From the NCBI GenBank assembly GCA_015680685.1, contig MNCI01029340.1:131700-195699 (forward strand): a stretch of 64,000 bases of DNA. Reading direction: 5' to 3'. A program made the position numbers and the translations under genes. The first letter of the stretch is position 1; every line of letters starts with the position of its first letter. The notes below the pieces were generated by a model, which was not told the origin of the DNA, did no database searches, and worked only from the letters and a program-made list of their open reading frames with translations. This DNA is from Gnetum montanum. Lineage: Eukaryota > Streptophyta > Gnetopsida > Gnetales > Gnetaceae. Shown piece after piece: positions 34,166 through 47,915 of the stretch.

Positions 34166-35700
34166 ATGTCTTCTTCTTCTCATAAAAGCACTTCACCACC
34201 TAGGGATCACACAAGAGACAGTCGGCAGTCTAACATGCATAACAGAGAACCGCTAGTTCCTCAATAGTATCAGGTGGTATATACTCATCACGATGAGTAT
34301 ATATCCGATTTTACTTTTATCTTCCATCAGGATGAACAACTACGTTGGAGAGACCTGCAAGGTAACATAGTGTTACCCCCAGATCGGGTAGTCCCTAGCA
34401 TGCTCCTTCGTGCTCTTACATAGATAGGCATGACACAGCTATACGCTGAATACATTGCAGAAGATTACGACACAAGGGATTACCATCCCATAGCAGCGCA
34501 ACGTCTAAGGGACTCGTGGAAGGAGAGCTATCATACATCGTTGAAGGGCAAAGGGGTCTTGCACATCCTAAGAGAAATTGGAGATGGTGAACCGATTATA
34601 ACAGGTTCTCCATCAAATGATGTTCCCCCTCTTAATGATGGTGAGGAGGTGGGGTATCAAAACCTACACTCCATGATTCATAACCATGGTTCTGATCCCC
34701 ATGAACACCAAGTGTTCACTGAGGGAACACAAACAAATGACAAGGGCGGGCATTCTGATCGTCATCATGATCGAGGTTGTAGCCACCAAAGAGAAGGTAA
34801 GAAACATCGTCATGGAAATGGTTCTCCTTCTTCTTCCCCTTCATCACACCATCCACCCTCTCCTTCCATATCAAGACATAGTCACAAAGAGCACAACAGT
34901 GAGGATAAGGGTAAGCAAAATGAGAGACCTCAACGAGAGAGTCGAGAGTAAGGATGAGGGCATTCGAGAGAATTAAGACATGAAAGAAGGGAAAGTAGGG
35001 AACCATGTAGGCATCATAGATGTCATGAGAAAGATGATCATGATGAACCCCTACTAGCAACCTAGAGTATGTTAGACATTACGAAGGCCATTAGAATACC
35101 TACAAGGCACCAAAAAGATAGCTGGATCAAGAGACTAGACATGAATAATATCCCATGATTTGAGGGAGGATACAATGTTGATCCGTAGAATCACTTACAA
35201 GCATTCCACGATGCCTGTGCCTTGCAAAATATTGAGAATGAGTGGTAGAAGTTAAAGTTGTTTCCTAGGACACTCATAAAAGAAGCATAAAGTTGGCACC
35301 GGTCTTTAGAGCCGAAAACCATTAGGAGGTCTTGTACAATGCTAGAATTGTTTAATAATAAATACCAAACATACTCCAGAGTGTCCAACTTGCGTAAGCA
35401 GATCCAAGGATAGAAGCAGGGTACTCACAAACCCTTGGATGTTTCCATGGGCTGATATTATTCATTGTTACATCGTTACTCGGGTCATGGTTACGCACAA
35501 CGGGATCAACTCTGTCATCTCGTAGAAGGGCTAAGACATGAAACCAGGAGAATCCTTGGGACATATGCCCAAGGGAGATTATTTGAACTTAGGTTCGTAC
35601 AAAGAGAAGACCTTTCTTCAGAACCAAGAGTCCAAAAAAGCTCTCACAACCACAAGCGGTTGAGTTTAGGACCACTCCTCCAACAAATAAGGCTTTGAAG
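34166..35700 (+). pseudogene. gag relic of the 33-39 kb element
   Basis: ATG at 34166 (MSSSSHKSTSPPRDHTRDS). An open part at 34430-34951 is rich in His/Ser/Arg (HGNGSPSSSPSSHHPPSPS). After frameshifts the gag core follows: DPQNHLQAFHDACALQNIEN, KLKLFPRTLIKEAQSWHRS, LFNNKYQTYSRVSNLRKQI and LVEGLRHETRRILGTYAQG. This aligns by eye with the gag at 51.7-53.7 kb. Confidence 0.75.
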
Positions 35701-35829
35701 CTTCCTTCCAACCAACAATAGAGCTCAACGCATACGGTTATGTTAACACATACCATTACCGACTTGATCAAGGTGGGCCACCTTCCCAAGAAACTCTCTA
35801 ACCCTGGAAGTCCCTTAATCTACCTCCAA

Positions 35830-36330
35830 GTCGTTAGGAATGAACCTCATAAGGCTCTTCCTAACTCAGGTTCCGGAGTCAACTTAATCTCACGAGAAAT
35901 GTATAAAGCTTGAAACCTGCCTCCACTCAAGAAGAGCAATATTCAACTAGAGCTAGCTGACTAGTCCATCACTATTCCCTTGGGATTGGTGGAGGACATT
36001 ATTACCACTGTGTCTAGTTGGTCATCCCTAGTTGATTTCCTAGTGATAGAAGTCAATAGTAACAAAGGGGACTTCCCAATTATAATGAAAAGGGCATGGC
36101 TGAGTACAATAGACGCATGCCTAGGAATCCACGATCTTTCCTTGGAAATATCTAAGGAAAATATTTATGGAAAGATTGAGAAGAAGAAAGTTCCATGCAT
36201 CACATACAGTGGCTCAGAGGGTGATGACATGGAGGAATGCTCAACATCTCCTACATGCAACTGGTATGCCCAAGAAACTCAAATACAAAGGTGCCTGTAT
36301 GTAGAAACCACACAACAAGAGAATACCTAG
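35830..36330 (+). pseudogene. Protease relic with Asn in place of catalytic Asp
   Basis: The active-site block reads ALPNSGSGVNLISREMYKA where D-S-G-S is expected, so the catalytic Asp is Asn. It continues NIQLELAD*SITIPLGLVED, VDFLVIEVNSNKGDFPIIMK and RAWLSTIDACLGIHDLSLE, the rest of the protease fold. Stops are TGA and TAG. An open stretch to 36330 adds a Thr/Gln-rich tail. No RT follows. Confidence 0.8.
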
Positions 36331-38550
36331 TTGTTGACAACTAATCAAGAGAGCAACCCACCAACATGCATGGAACAAACTGGGGGAACAACTTGCACCC
36401 ACACCAAAAGCATAGATACATTGGAATATGAGCATTGCCAACTTCCAATCCTTAATCTAAAAACATCAATTGGAAGAAGTTGGACACTTCTAAAAAATTC
36501 AAATAGGTGTTCATTATTTTGGATCTCTCCCTTTCAATTCAGTCATGGGGAAGATAGCCACCTTTGCTAATCATTCGGGGCCCTCAGTTCTTTTAAGTTT
36601 TTGTTTTACACATTTTTTTTTACAAATTTCTTTAACTTTTCTTGTTTTTTTTTTACAACATCATTTATACTTTTTCATTTCTTTGTGTGTGTGTATGTGT
36701 TTGCTTATCTATTTTATTAAGTTTGTCACCCAATAATTGCTCTAATGATGGTATGAACTATTTTCTTCTGGTTGCTAATGTTTAGCTTTTACCTTTAAGT
36801 TACAATGTTGATACTAAGGTATGGTTCTTTTGATATGACAGGCAATGAGTTCACTTCATCCATACATCCACAAAGTTCTATGGTCTCTCTTAGCTTGGAA
36901 CTGTACAATCCCTTTCTTCAAAATAATAAGAACTCTAACGAATTGGTGACTGGGCATTTTTCAAACTAAGGAAGGACTCAAAGGTTGAAAAGGGTGTGAC
37001 TTCAAGGGGATTTGATGCATTTGTGTTGGCCATTCTCTTGGGTGCTTGGATGTTTTCTTCTTTAGTTTTCTTACCATTCCAGTGATTACCCAATTATCGG
37101 GAAGCTAAGTCAATAAAAATAATAAGTCTTTGCATGGTGTGGTTCTCACGCATAAACACATAAAACACAAAAATAATAATAAAAAAAGAAGAAAAAAACA
37201 AGAGTGTGAGAATTCAAAGCACATCCCTTAGACAAAATAATCCCTTGGGCTACAAGCACTGGTTATGGAACTCAAAATAAAAATGTTCCCTCTAACTAAG
37301 GCCCTCCTCGCTTCCTATCCTCTCCTCTTTTACTTCGTCGGAATGGTGGTGGCTCTTTGGTGGAGACATTCTTGTTACTTCAAGAGGATGATTTGGCCGA
37401 ATATATTAATGCGAAGTCATTGGATGTGGTTTGTTGAGGCCGGATTTGGAATGGGATATGCTAAGTCACATTAACCATAAAATACACAAGGGGCTATACA
37501 CCACCTTGTTCTTGGGATTCCATTCCATTCTCTTCTTTCCATCCTTCTTTCCCCATCTATCACCTCATTGCTGGATTGTATCAGTAGTCCATATCTTGGT
37601 GGATGCATTGTTTTCTTTTTCATAAATTCTTGTGNATTGTATCAGTAGTCCATATCTTGGTGGATGCATTGTTTTCTTTTTCATAAATTCTTGTGGTTAA
37701 GACTTTAACTCTTATTCCAAATGACATTCCCAGAGCCTCTGGACTCTTTGAATGTGGGTTTGTTAGGGCATTAAGGGCATGAGCCTGCTTTGGGGAGGAA
37801 CGACTGACATTCCTATTTGGTACACCAATTAACTTCTTTCCCTTAACATTTTTGCAATCCACTCTATTTTGTTCATTTCCATCTTGACATCCATTTCATC
37901 GACGTTGCACTTGTCTCTTTTTCTCCATCCTTCTTATTCCTTTTCTTTCTCCATTCTATCGCTATCAAAGATTCACTCTTAGTCATGGGGGTCCGGACCC
38001 ATTTTTTTCGATTTTCTCCTAACCCCTACACCTTCAGTAGTCGCCCATATTATATCTCTAGAATTCACAATCAGCCATACCACAACTCAGCCAATGGACC
38101 TTCCACTGAAGTAAGGTATCAAATGCATTGTGATTCATTTACCCTTGCTAATATAAGACTATGTTATGTGTGCAAATGGCAATCATACAACAATAGATTG
38201 GATCTAGAGGGAACACTTGGAATGGATCAATGCTGAAGCAGCTATGCAAGGAGCAAGATCGATGGCGCGCTTATGGATAGACAATGAAAGGCACAATCTT
38301 GGTGTTGGCAGCAATAGACTTCTTCTCTCTTCTCTCTTCTCTCTCAGCTACCAAATACAGCCTAATGTCAAATGTATAAGGTGTTCACTCTTGTTGTTAT
38401 CGCAAACACCAGTTTTGTCATGTTCTGTAATGATGATTCTTTCACATGTCGTCCCATTCACCATTAGTTCCATTCAAGTCAATAATCCCATCCCTTCCAA
38501 ATATTTTTGTAAGGAACTCAAGGACAAGTTTTTATTCATTCATGGGGATA
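36331..38550 (+). other. 3' spacer of the 33-39 kb element
   Basis: No coding signal that I recognise. It includes T-rich runs (36600-36720), a (gt)n patch near 36685, and a 60-bp stretch (attgtatcagtagtcc...) at 37575-37634 repeated exactly at 37636-37695 on either side of a single N. Its end (cattcatggggata) may be a weak polypurine tract before the 3' LTR. Confidence 0.6.
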
Positions 38551-39319
38551 TGATGGGATGCGATATCACATGGGCCGCAATATCGCGTTGTGCCACCAAA
38601 TCTATAAATAAGGGGCAGCTCTCCCTTGTTTCAGAATCTAGATTTAGACCCTTAGTGAAACTTTGGCAATTTTACCTCTCCAGAGATAGAATATTTCCAT
38701 GTGCTCGCAGTAGGAGTCCTAAAGTGAACGGATCTTTATTTGAGCAAATATTATACCTGAGCACAAGTTTGTGTACGGAAATAAAGATGAACTTTTTGGA
38801 TAAACCTTGCAGTGCATGGACTAAGCTAATTAGCACTTGATTTATTGTTCATCATTTAAATTCTTTATTAGTTAATTAAATCTCTCTCAACCCTTCTCTC
38901 CTAGTTAAGTGCATTCAGTATGACCACTTTGAGCACGTGCATTATGCTTGGTAATCCCAGTAATGAATAGCGTTTGGTAATCCCAGAAGGTTGCATTGGC
39001 TCAGGGTGTGAACTGTAAGTGGGAATGGATACTAATGCTAGGCATTAGAACTTAGTTAGTTAAAGTTAGTTACTTAGTCTCTTCACCCTTTACCTCATTA
39101 GCATAGGTGATAAAACATAAAAAATACAAAAATCACATACCTCCGACTTACTTAACCATACAACCATGACAAATACAAGTAAGTTTGGGAAGACAACGAA
39201 CGATTAACCTTAAGTATTCCATAAGGCATCTAGGCACTTAGTCTACAGAGTTCGACTGGATCACATGTGTAACGCTCGTATTCATATGGTTGAGTGTAGG
39301 GGTACCTCGCCACTCATCA
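38551..39319 (+). repeat. 3' LTR of the 33-39 kb element
   Basis: 769 bp, closely similar to 33190-34021 except for a shorter GATATC palindrome block. TATA at 38603-38610. Confidence 0.9.
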
Positions 39320-42300
39320 CCTAGAAATAATGATACTCATGTTTGAAATTTACCAAATTAAATAATAAAATTTTAAATAATAATTAAATAAAATATTGAT
39401 ATATAATAAATAATATTAAATTTTCTTGAACATATAGCTTACGGTAAAATAAAAAATGATCATTGTAATCTCATAGTCCAAATGTTACAGACGATAATTT
39501 CATATCTTCATACTTTATTATTTATTCAAAAAAGTAAGTACATGGCTCAAGTATACAAAAAGTGTACAAGGTTTCTATTTTTACAAAATACAAAGTATAC
39601 AAAATTTAGTTTTCAAGTTTAGAGTGTCTATCTTCTACAAATTTGATCTACCTTTCATCCCATGTCCCTCTTTTGATGATTCTTTGGCTACTCTCAGCTC
39701 TTTGCATCAAANACTTATGTAGGAAAATAACAACAACAATAATAGTCATAACTATACAATAGTAATATAATCTTATGATTTAATCAAGAATACTAGAGTT
39801 AATCTATTGAAATATATCTAATAGCAACAAAAAATTAATCATATGTATTAAATTAAATAACTGAACCTTTGCAATTTTTAAAGTTTTGATACAATTGATA
39901 ATACTATTGGGATTACCAAATGGTAACATGCTTATGCTTAGAGTTGGTCATACTTATTCTGCATACTTAATGTTCATTTTGGAATTTGATAAGTGGGGAG
40001 GGTCCTCAATGCCCAACCATACAAGTTACAAGTGTATTAGGTTGTTATCAATGGATGAGACAATATATTCTATAGCTATTTAATATGAAGTTTGTGATCA
40101 TTATCTTCTTATTGGAGCTAGTGTGAATTAAGGTATATGGTTTAACTCACAGTAACACATATGATGTAATGATGTTGTTACTACTAAAATAGTGAAAATA
40201 GAACATTCTGAAATAAGTATTGAGTTTATGCAATTAAAAGATAATGAAAAGTAAATATAGTCTAACCTAATGATGATAAGTATCAAGTCCTAGCTTCCAA
40301 TACATGCCCTAGGCTAGTATAACTACCATTGGGATTACTAAGCAAAGTTATTACTAGGNTTCAATACAAATTTCCATATAAAAAATAATCCTAAATTAAT
40401 AGAATTNNNNNNNNNNNNNNNNNNNNNNNNNNNNNNNNNNNNNNNNNNNNNNNNNNNNNNNNNNNNNNNNNNNNNNNNNNNNNNNAATTGTTGTAATGGT
40501 TATGAACAATCTCAATCTTTATTTCCATCCATAAANTACTTATTTATGCTGGATGGGCTTTTAGAATCTTCTTAGATTCTTACGAAGATACGCAAAATTA
40601 GTTTGTAATTCACTTTGAACTAACATGCTAAAAATCCTCTATGAACTGAAATGAGATATTCTGAAGGCCATAATCTATTTATAAGGGGAAAATCACATGC
40701 AGCATGATACTTGGATTTTGTACATGTTTAGAAACAAAAGATACAGGCCTGAAATCGAAGAAACCAAGCTAAAATTAGCTTAAATGTGAAGAAGAAGGGC
40801 AAAGAATGCTTGTCAAAGAAGAAAACATGGTAATATATAGTTTTTTCTTATAACAAAACCACATGCATAGGTAAGGTAGCTGTGGTAGAAAAACCCAATG
40901 CATAGGTAGTGGATAAAAAAAATATGTAAGACATGCATATATGTTATATATAAAACATATATACTTTACTTAAGTAAAATGCATTATGCACATGAATGTG
41001 CTTTTCCAAACACCTTCACTTTTAATTTTAATTTATTTCAATTTTTAATTTTTTAGCATAAGCACTTTTTATAAATTATTTTTCTCATTCTCTCTCCACT
41101 AATTCTCTTAAGATTTACAGCCTCATAATATGCACACTGAAACTTCAAATCAAATTTCACTTGAACCTACAAAATTCTTTTCAAGGGTTCTATCCAATCA
41201 TATGCTGAAATCATATCTAAGTTCCACTTATCATAGCTGCATAGTTCAAATACCAAAAGCTCTACAGTATTTTTACTAAATAAAAAAATGTGATATCTTG
41301 AGAATATTAAATTTAGTTCTAGTGACTCAAGGATCAAAAATAATANGAGACAATATATTCTATAGCTATTTAATATGAAGTTTGTGATCATTATCTTCTT
41401 ATTGGAGCTAGTGTGAATCAAGGTATATGGTTTAACTCATTCTAACACATATGATGTAATGATGTTGTTACTACTAAAATAGTGAAAATAGAACATTCTA
41501 AAATAAGTATTGAGTTTATGCAATTAAAAGATAATGAAAAGTAAATATAGTCTAACCTAATGATGATAGTATCAAGTCCTAGCTTCCAATACATGCCCTA
41601 GGCTAGTATAACTACCATTGGGATTACTAAGCAAAGTTATTACTAGGTTACCAAATGATTATATGTTTCACTTGAAACCAGTCGTATATATTTTGCTAAA
41701 TTACTAACATACATTACAAATATAAATGACATGGAAATGTAAATGATAATTGAAAGTAAATTTCATGTAAAGTAAATCTAAGCTAAGTGAAATGTTGTAA
41801 TGGTTATGAACAATCTCAATCTTTATTTCCATCCATAAAGTATATTTAGGTACACTTCACTCGAATTGAGATGTCATACAATTATTTACAAACATAATGC
41901 AGGCACTCACAAGTAACTCTAACTTTATGAATTAAAATTATAAGAATCTGGCTAACCTACTAACCAAAAGGTGTTTATGACATGACAATGGATTGGTATT
42001 TATAGGCATGAACAGGCTCAGTTACATCACATCTATGACATCATAGTTAATCAATTTAAGTAATCTATCATACCCCTACAATTGACTAAAAAGCTCCTTT
42101 TGAGTAAAAAAAAAAAGTGGAACAGATTTGTTTACAAAATTATAAGATTTTATAATCAATAGAAATAGAATATATACATACATACATTTAACATTTATCA
42201 AATACTAACTCTAATTGTTGCATCTTTATTTGAATAAGTTACAAAATATCATGTTAAAATGTAGTTGGATAAAAAAGACATAGAAAATGAACAAAAAATG
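39320..42300. other. AT-rich spacer with unmerged assembly duplicates
   Basis: No gene seen. 40057-40358 is almost identical to 41346-41647 (302 bp each). A 50-bp piece at 40486-40535 recurs at about 41791-41840. All these borders coincide with N positions (40359, 40407-40485, 40536, 41345). The spacer resembles 60290-61000 in the second arrangement. Confidence 0.7.
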
Positions 42301-43900
42301 ATGAAATTTTAAAGGTTGCTGATGCAAGGCTTCATGTAGTTCTTAGTGGTGGTGGCTCTTATTGCATTGGTAGTAATTGAGGCTACTTTCCAAGTGTTAT
42401 CTTCTTGATGTTAAAATATTCTAGTAGAGCTCTCAGCTTCTCCTATTCTATCCTTGGAACATTAAGTATCCATACCAAATTTGTAAGGATCTCTATGGTA
42501 GGCACTATCCAAGAACACAAAAATTATGGAAACAATTGATTAGCTTTAACCTACCATGTTGTGAACTAATTCCTTTTAATAGTAAATATCTTAACAAATT
42601 TCTATAAACCCTAGTAATCATTATTCTTTTGGTCAAATTTGCAACTACATCCTTCTAATTGTGATAACTTACCTTCACCACTTGAAGTTTTGAGGTGGAA
42701 ACATGAAGTTTTTATTATGCTTCCTTTCTATCTTTGAACTTCTTTTCATATAGTTAATAAATTGCTAAAATTTCCTTCTCTAATTCATTTCTTAATCTAC
42801 TTGTTATTAACATCGTTAAGTTGGCATATCTTAGATTAGCCAACTTCATGTACTCAGTCATGTCCTTAAAGTACATGTATTTGATCTTCAAGTGAGCTTG
42901 ATGAATTGATGTGAGGCTATTTAGGATGGGTTATTAGGTAGGCAGTTATTGTATGGTAATATTGATTTTGGGATTTACCATTTGTATTTCCTTTTCATTG
43001 ATTTATTTTTATATTTCCACTTGGCCCCTAAAATGTTCTTTAAGCTTCTCATGTTTCTTGGTCTTATTTTATTATGCATTGATTTCAAGAACAAATTTTT
43101 TATCTTATAACATAAACTTCTTTCATAAGGTTTTATTTTCTTTGGCCAATTTTTTAACTTCTAGACTAATCCAAGAAAACTGCTCTATTAATTACTTTAG
43201 ACTTTCCTCTAGCTAATTCTTCTCTTTCTTTGCACTGGTTAATCTTCTATTACCAACACTAAAATTCTTATTCACTTATTCTAAAGCAATGATGGCTTTG
43301 ACATGCACATATGTCTTGGTATCTACAATTGAAGCATCCTGCATAGCCTTTTTCTTTTTCATATCCAATTTTTGTTATTTGGTCATTAGTTGATTCACCT
43401 ACTCTATTTTGAATTCTTCTAATTGTTTAGATGCTGCATAGTTAGCAGGGTGTTGTTTTTGAATTCCAAGTTGAGATAATTTATTCTCCAATTTCGAAAT
43501 TTCTAACTCAACATGTTGCAAACTCATTTCTACAATTACCAACTTTCCTTTAGTGGAGATTAGCTTAGATTATATTACTATGATAGCATTAAGGGTATTA
43601 AAGAGGTCTTGCATAATTTTCCCTATTTGGACTAATCTATCCTTTGCATCCTCATGTTGCTCTATAGTCATCACTTCCTTCCCATTTTCAACAATTCCAC
43701 CAATCTTTTTAGTACCTTGAATGCCTGTGAAGTTAGTAGAAGTCACAACAAGAATATTAATACTTCTTCATGCTACATTACCTCAACTATGGATCCTTCT
43801 CCTACTTTCAATGTAACTTGAAATGAAGTAGCATTCCAAAAAATTTATTGTGCCTAATCTTCACTAGTAGAATGGATAGAGACTTTTCCACTAGTTGGAT
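42300..43900 (-). pseudogene. Accessory coiled-coil cassette relic, copy 2
   Basis: Minus-strand translation near 42950-42780 gives FKDMTEYMKLANLRYANLTM followed by RLRNEL, clearly matching LQIQDLTEYMDLANLWYANL ... RTELEQQV of the sense cassette at 57.85-57.97 kb. The remainder is charged and helical with many stops. It lies antisense to the gag-protease relic at 31.3-32.9 kb, once the inserted LTR element is removed. Confidence 0.65.
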
Positions 43901-44149
43901 TAGTTGACATTATATATTGGTTTTCATTTTATGTTACTTTGAATATGGTAGATATTTCTCTTATTCCCCAACTCATAGCTTTAGATAATTGTTATAAGTA
44001 ATTCATTACATGCCTATAGTCTCTTGGTTCAAATGTAGGTACAAAAGTACTTGGTCCTGCTTGTTTAATTCCTATGACTAGTATGTTTGTTGTTGGTATA
44101 TATGTTATTACTTTAGTGCTTGGTGTTTTCTCAACTTGGTTCTTCTCAA

Positions 44150-45600
44150 CTAGCATTGTTTTGGATATCTCTACATAAGAAGTCTTTTGGGCCTTCCTTG
44201 GTGTGTCATTTGCATAACCTAGAATACTAGCTTACCTGGATACCTTTCTTATCATACAAGGAAATAAAACTATTAGTTTCCCTAAATTCTTTTCTTTAAA
44301 TCTTCTATGTACTTCTAGGACAATTAAATGGGTCATGTTTGTCTAATCCTTACCACTTAGAATGATACTTCTTTCTAGCAACATGTGTTGATATCTTGTT
44401 TAAACACTTCATGGGGTAGAAGAGTTTTAATCATTAGTAGAAGTTGAATTAACATAGTTTTTTTTGTATCATCTTATAACTTGTAAGTATTGTTATCATA
44501 TTTATTAGCTCTAATCACTACTAAGGTCTCTTTTTCAATTTTTAAAATGCCTATACTATCCTCAAAATCATAACCTTTCAAGTTTAATACTCTTACAAAA
44601 ATAAAATCTTTTTGGATTAAATAAATGTTACACATCTTCTAGTATTTGAATTATACCATCAAACATTTTAATTCTATCCTTTTATCCCTACAATTTTCCA
44701 AGAATAATCATCACCCAGACAAATAACCTCATCATTGGATGATTCATAAGTCATAAACCAATATTTACATGGATACATATAGTTAGTAGCAAGAAAATCT
44801 AATATGTTATCATCATGATATTAAATATTATATAGTACAACCAACAAAAACATCAACCATCATACCTGAATATTGAATTATTGAATTTACATGTTTAGAA
44901 TTATCATCAAATCTTTCATGTTGATCCTTTAGTTTAGTTCAACAATCTTTTCTAAGGTGTTCACTTTTACTACAATACCAACATCTTATTTTTCTCTTCT
45001 TACAATTTAATTTTGATTTCTCTTTTCATGATTTGATTCTTTCATTGTTCTTCCTCTTCATTATTCTTCCTTTGTTATTAGAGTATTTGAAGCTTGCTCA
45101 AAAATAAATGTTCTTTGAATTATATCATGAAATAAAACTACAATAAATCCTTCTAGGGATATATCATTCTTATCATATATTAATATAATTGCAAGAACAC
45201 TATATAATTATAGTAATAGTTTGAGTAAGTAAATTGTCTTATCCTCATTTTCTATTTTAACTTTTAAATTCAACAACTTCTTAGCATGAAAATTCAAAGT
45301 CTTTAAATATTCATAGATACTCACACCACCTTTCATTTGTAATGGCTAGAACTCAAACTTAATTTGGGCATGGTTTGAAGCGCACTCTGTCATGTTGAAA
45401 GATTTTAACTTAAACCATGAATCTATTGCAGGAGTTACCTTACTAGTATTATATCTTACTTCATATGCTAAGAACAAATGCATGGTGGTAAGAGCCCTTA
45501 AATCAATCTCCTCTCACATTTCACTATCTATGGTAATAGGCTTCTTGTTTTTGTCATTAAGAGCCTTGTGCAACCCTTAATGCACTAGCAAATCATGTTA
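44150..45600 (-). pseudogene. Copia-type gag and protease remnant
   Basis: Minus strand, from 45560 down: gag of the UBN2 kind (AIDSWFKLKSFNMTECASN, MKGGVSIYEYLKTLNFHAKK), a CCHC zinc knuckle RCWYCSKSEHLRKDC near 44960 (spacing C-x2-C-x4-H-x4-C intact), then protease LDFLATNYMYPCKYWFMTY and DEVICLGDDYSWKIVGIKG near 44800. The catalytic Ser-Gly is lost. Weaker GAG-pre-integrase-like text follows. No RT or integrase. Confidence 0.7.
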
Positions 45601-47840
45601 GAGATAGTGTGTCATGCCCTATGTGCCTAAGAAAATAAACAAGAGAGAGAAAAATGTAAGTCTATCTTTATTTTTCATGAAAATGTAATATGTATCCAAT
45701 AGATCCTACAAGTCTTCGGATGTAATAAAGCTTCATTTTATTCATTCATTCATTTTCTCCTTATGCCATAGTAGAAACATTGATGTGCTTTATTAATGAC
45801 TAGAAGTTTTTGAAAATGCCCTTCTTTTGCTAAAAAAAAAAAATTCAATAAAACTTCTTTTGTAAGGTAAAATGGCTTAAAAGGGTTAAGAAAGATTGAA
45901 TTTTTGGCCTTGCATGTGACGATCTATGGTAGGCATGTATACATCTAACCATACTTACCTTAGATGTAAGCATAAATGAATGTATGCATGCCTACCATGC
46001 AACCCATGTTACCATAAGTAAATACATGCATGCCTATAATAAATGGTCAAATGCTTATAATAATAAGCTACTACAGTTGGTTTTCTCCTTTCTCAAATGA
46101 ATCGTTGTTGCCAATGACCATCCGAAAGAAAGGACAAAACACCTTTATTTTTCTTTCTAGAGAATTCAGGGTTCAAAAGAGGCGCTGGTTGCCTATCAAG
46201 AAGCCCTGAAGCGACCTGTCATCCTCTTATAGTGTACAAATATATTTGTTGTCGTATTCTAGCGTTGCAGGTGGCACAAAGTCATAAAAAACTATTCCAG
46301 CCTGCTTTGTGTTCTGCGGGTTTCCAGGGACGTTCTCGGGGTTTCAAGCCAGGTTTTGCATTTGTCGACGTTCAACTAACAGCAACAAATTCAAAGCTCC
46401 ACGTTTTGTGATGGTGCAAGGTCATAATGATCTACTCCATCACGTTATCGTCTTCCATGCGAAAAGTGGTGCTGACGTCGCTGCTTCGCTAACAGAATCA
46501 CCTTTCACGGTGGGCCTTCATTCTTCTTTGGTAAGCGCCTGTCCATCCGTCGATCTCGCAGTCACGAACTGGCATCAGCGGGATTAGTAAAATGGCGTTT
46601 GGAAAGTGTTGAGTACAATTTTGCTTATAACCAGTGTTTCAATAGCCGGGAAATAGGTTATATTGATATGTTTTAAATAGTCAAGAAATATGTCGGATCG
46701 GTATGTTTTAAGAATCATGATAAATGGAGAAGTCGGATGAAAAGTTGCAAAAATGATACCTAAATCTATTAATTTCTTTTTTAAAATAAAGTTTATTATA
46801 AAAATCGTGCTGACTCAACTTGAACTCCAAAATTCCTAACCCGGCCACTAATAGTCAAGTCGGTCATTTATCACTGACTTAGAAAACTATGCTTATAACC
46901 AATGATTAAAAACTCTGAAAAATTTTACTCATTTGGAAAATGATTAAAAAAGTTTAGAAACAAAGCTTTCCCGAATTTAAAAAATGAATCGGAAAAACTC
47001 AACCATATATTTTTTAAGAGTAAAGTAATATTGTAAAGTGTAAACTATACCGTTAAAGTTAAACTATATCTTTTGCAATATCAGAATGTTTTTAAGATGT
47101 TTCAAAGTAAATTCTAATCCTAATGCAAATGTTTAAGACGTCATCGCAATTAATGAATTTTAAGGAAAGGAAAAGTAATTGTTTGAACCTTCAAGACTTC
47201 AAGTTACCTCCCTGGAGGAGTTTTTGCTGTTTTCACAAAAGTAACAGCCAGGGCTGAATATCATTTTTGAACGCTCCAGCATAACTCTACTCCCCTTTTG
47301 TTTGAAAATTGTCAATGCTAACGTGTAACACTTTGTCATCGCAACCAATGAATTCTAACGAACATTCAAGACTTCAAGGAGTTTTTTCTTTTTTCATAAA
47401 AGTAGCAGCCAGGGGTGAAAATCATTTTTGAATGCTCCAGCATAGCTCCATGAGTTTCAACTTCCTGATGTAAAATACCGGAAGGTTCTCACAAAACCAC
47501 TTACCTGGATTTGGAAAATCTATGATTAATAGAGTCAATTGTCAATGAGAACATGCAACACGCAACCATGACACCAGGATAGGAATTAGTGAATAGTAAT
47601 GAAATTGGTTTTGCAGAAGTTTGGTAGAGCTCAGGACTTCGTCGCTCACGTGATCCTCTTTGTCCGTACCAGATATGATCTGTGCAATCTGCTTTTGTCT
47701 TTTATAACCCGGCACTGTTTGTCAAGTAACGTTTGCATTTCCATGCGACGTTACTGTAGAAACGTGAAATAACAGGAACCGCAACGTAACGTGAATTAAC
47801 AGGCAACCAACTCGCACAAACAAATGCGAGGCTGCGGCCA
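45601..47840. other. P450 upstream region
   Basis: Non-coding. A poly(A) patch lies at 45833 and short gcatgcctacc-type repeats at 45930-46035. 46160-46620 is similar to 23960-24260. Around 47190-47450 two related phrases (agcagccagggctgaa...tcatttttgaa...gctccagcata) occur about 180 bp apart, a small local duplication. Confidence 0.55.
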
Positions 47841-47846
47841 GGCCAG

Positions 47847-47853
47847 TATAAAA
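47847..47853 (+). promoter_or_regulatory. TATA box of the P450 gene
   Basis: tataaaa, 69 bp before the P450 start codon, in a normal position for a short 5' leader. Sequence around it is GC-richer than the surrounding TE land. Confidence 0.75.
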
Positions 47854-47915
47854 CCCAACCTATGGTTCACTAAGGGAGCGCACACACATCACGGTGAGGT
47901 TCGGAACAATCGACA

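Larger units (their letters stand above)
33190..39319 (+). mobile_element. Non-autonomous Ty3/gypsy LTR element with gag-protease
   Basis: LTRs at 33190-34021 and 38551-39319, both starting TGATGGGA and ending CTCATCA. The interior has gag and protease but no recognisable RT, RNase H or integrase, so it depended on a helper. The five bases on each side (attag, cctag) share only tag, so a perfect target duplication is not seen. It sits inside the gypsy/copia relic block. Confidence 0.85.
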
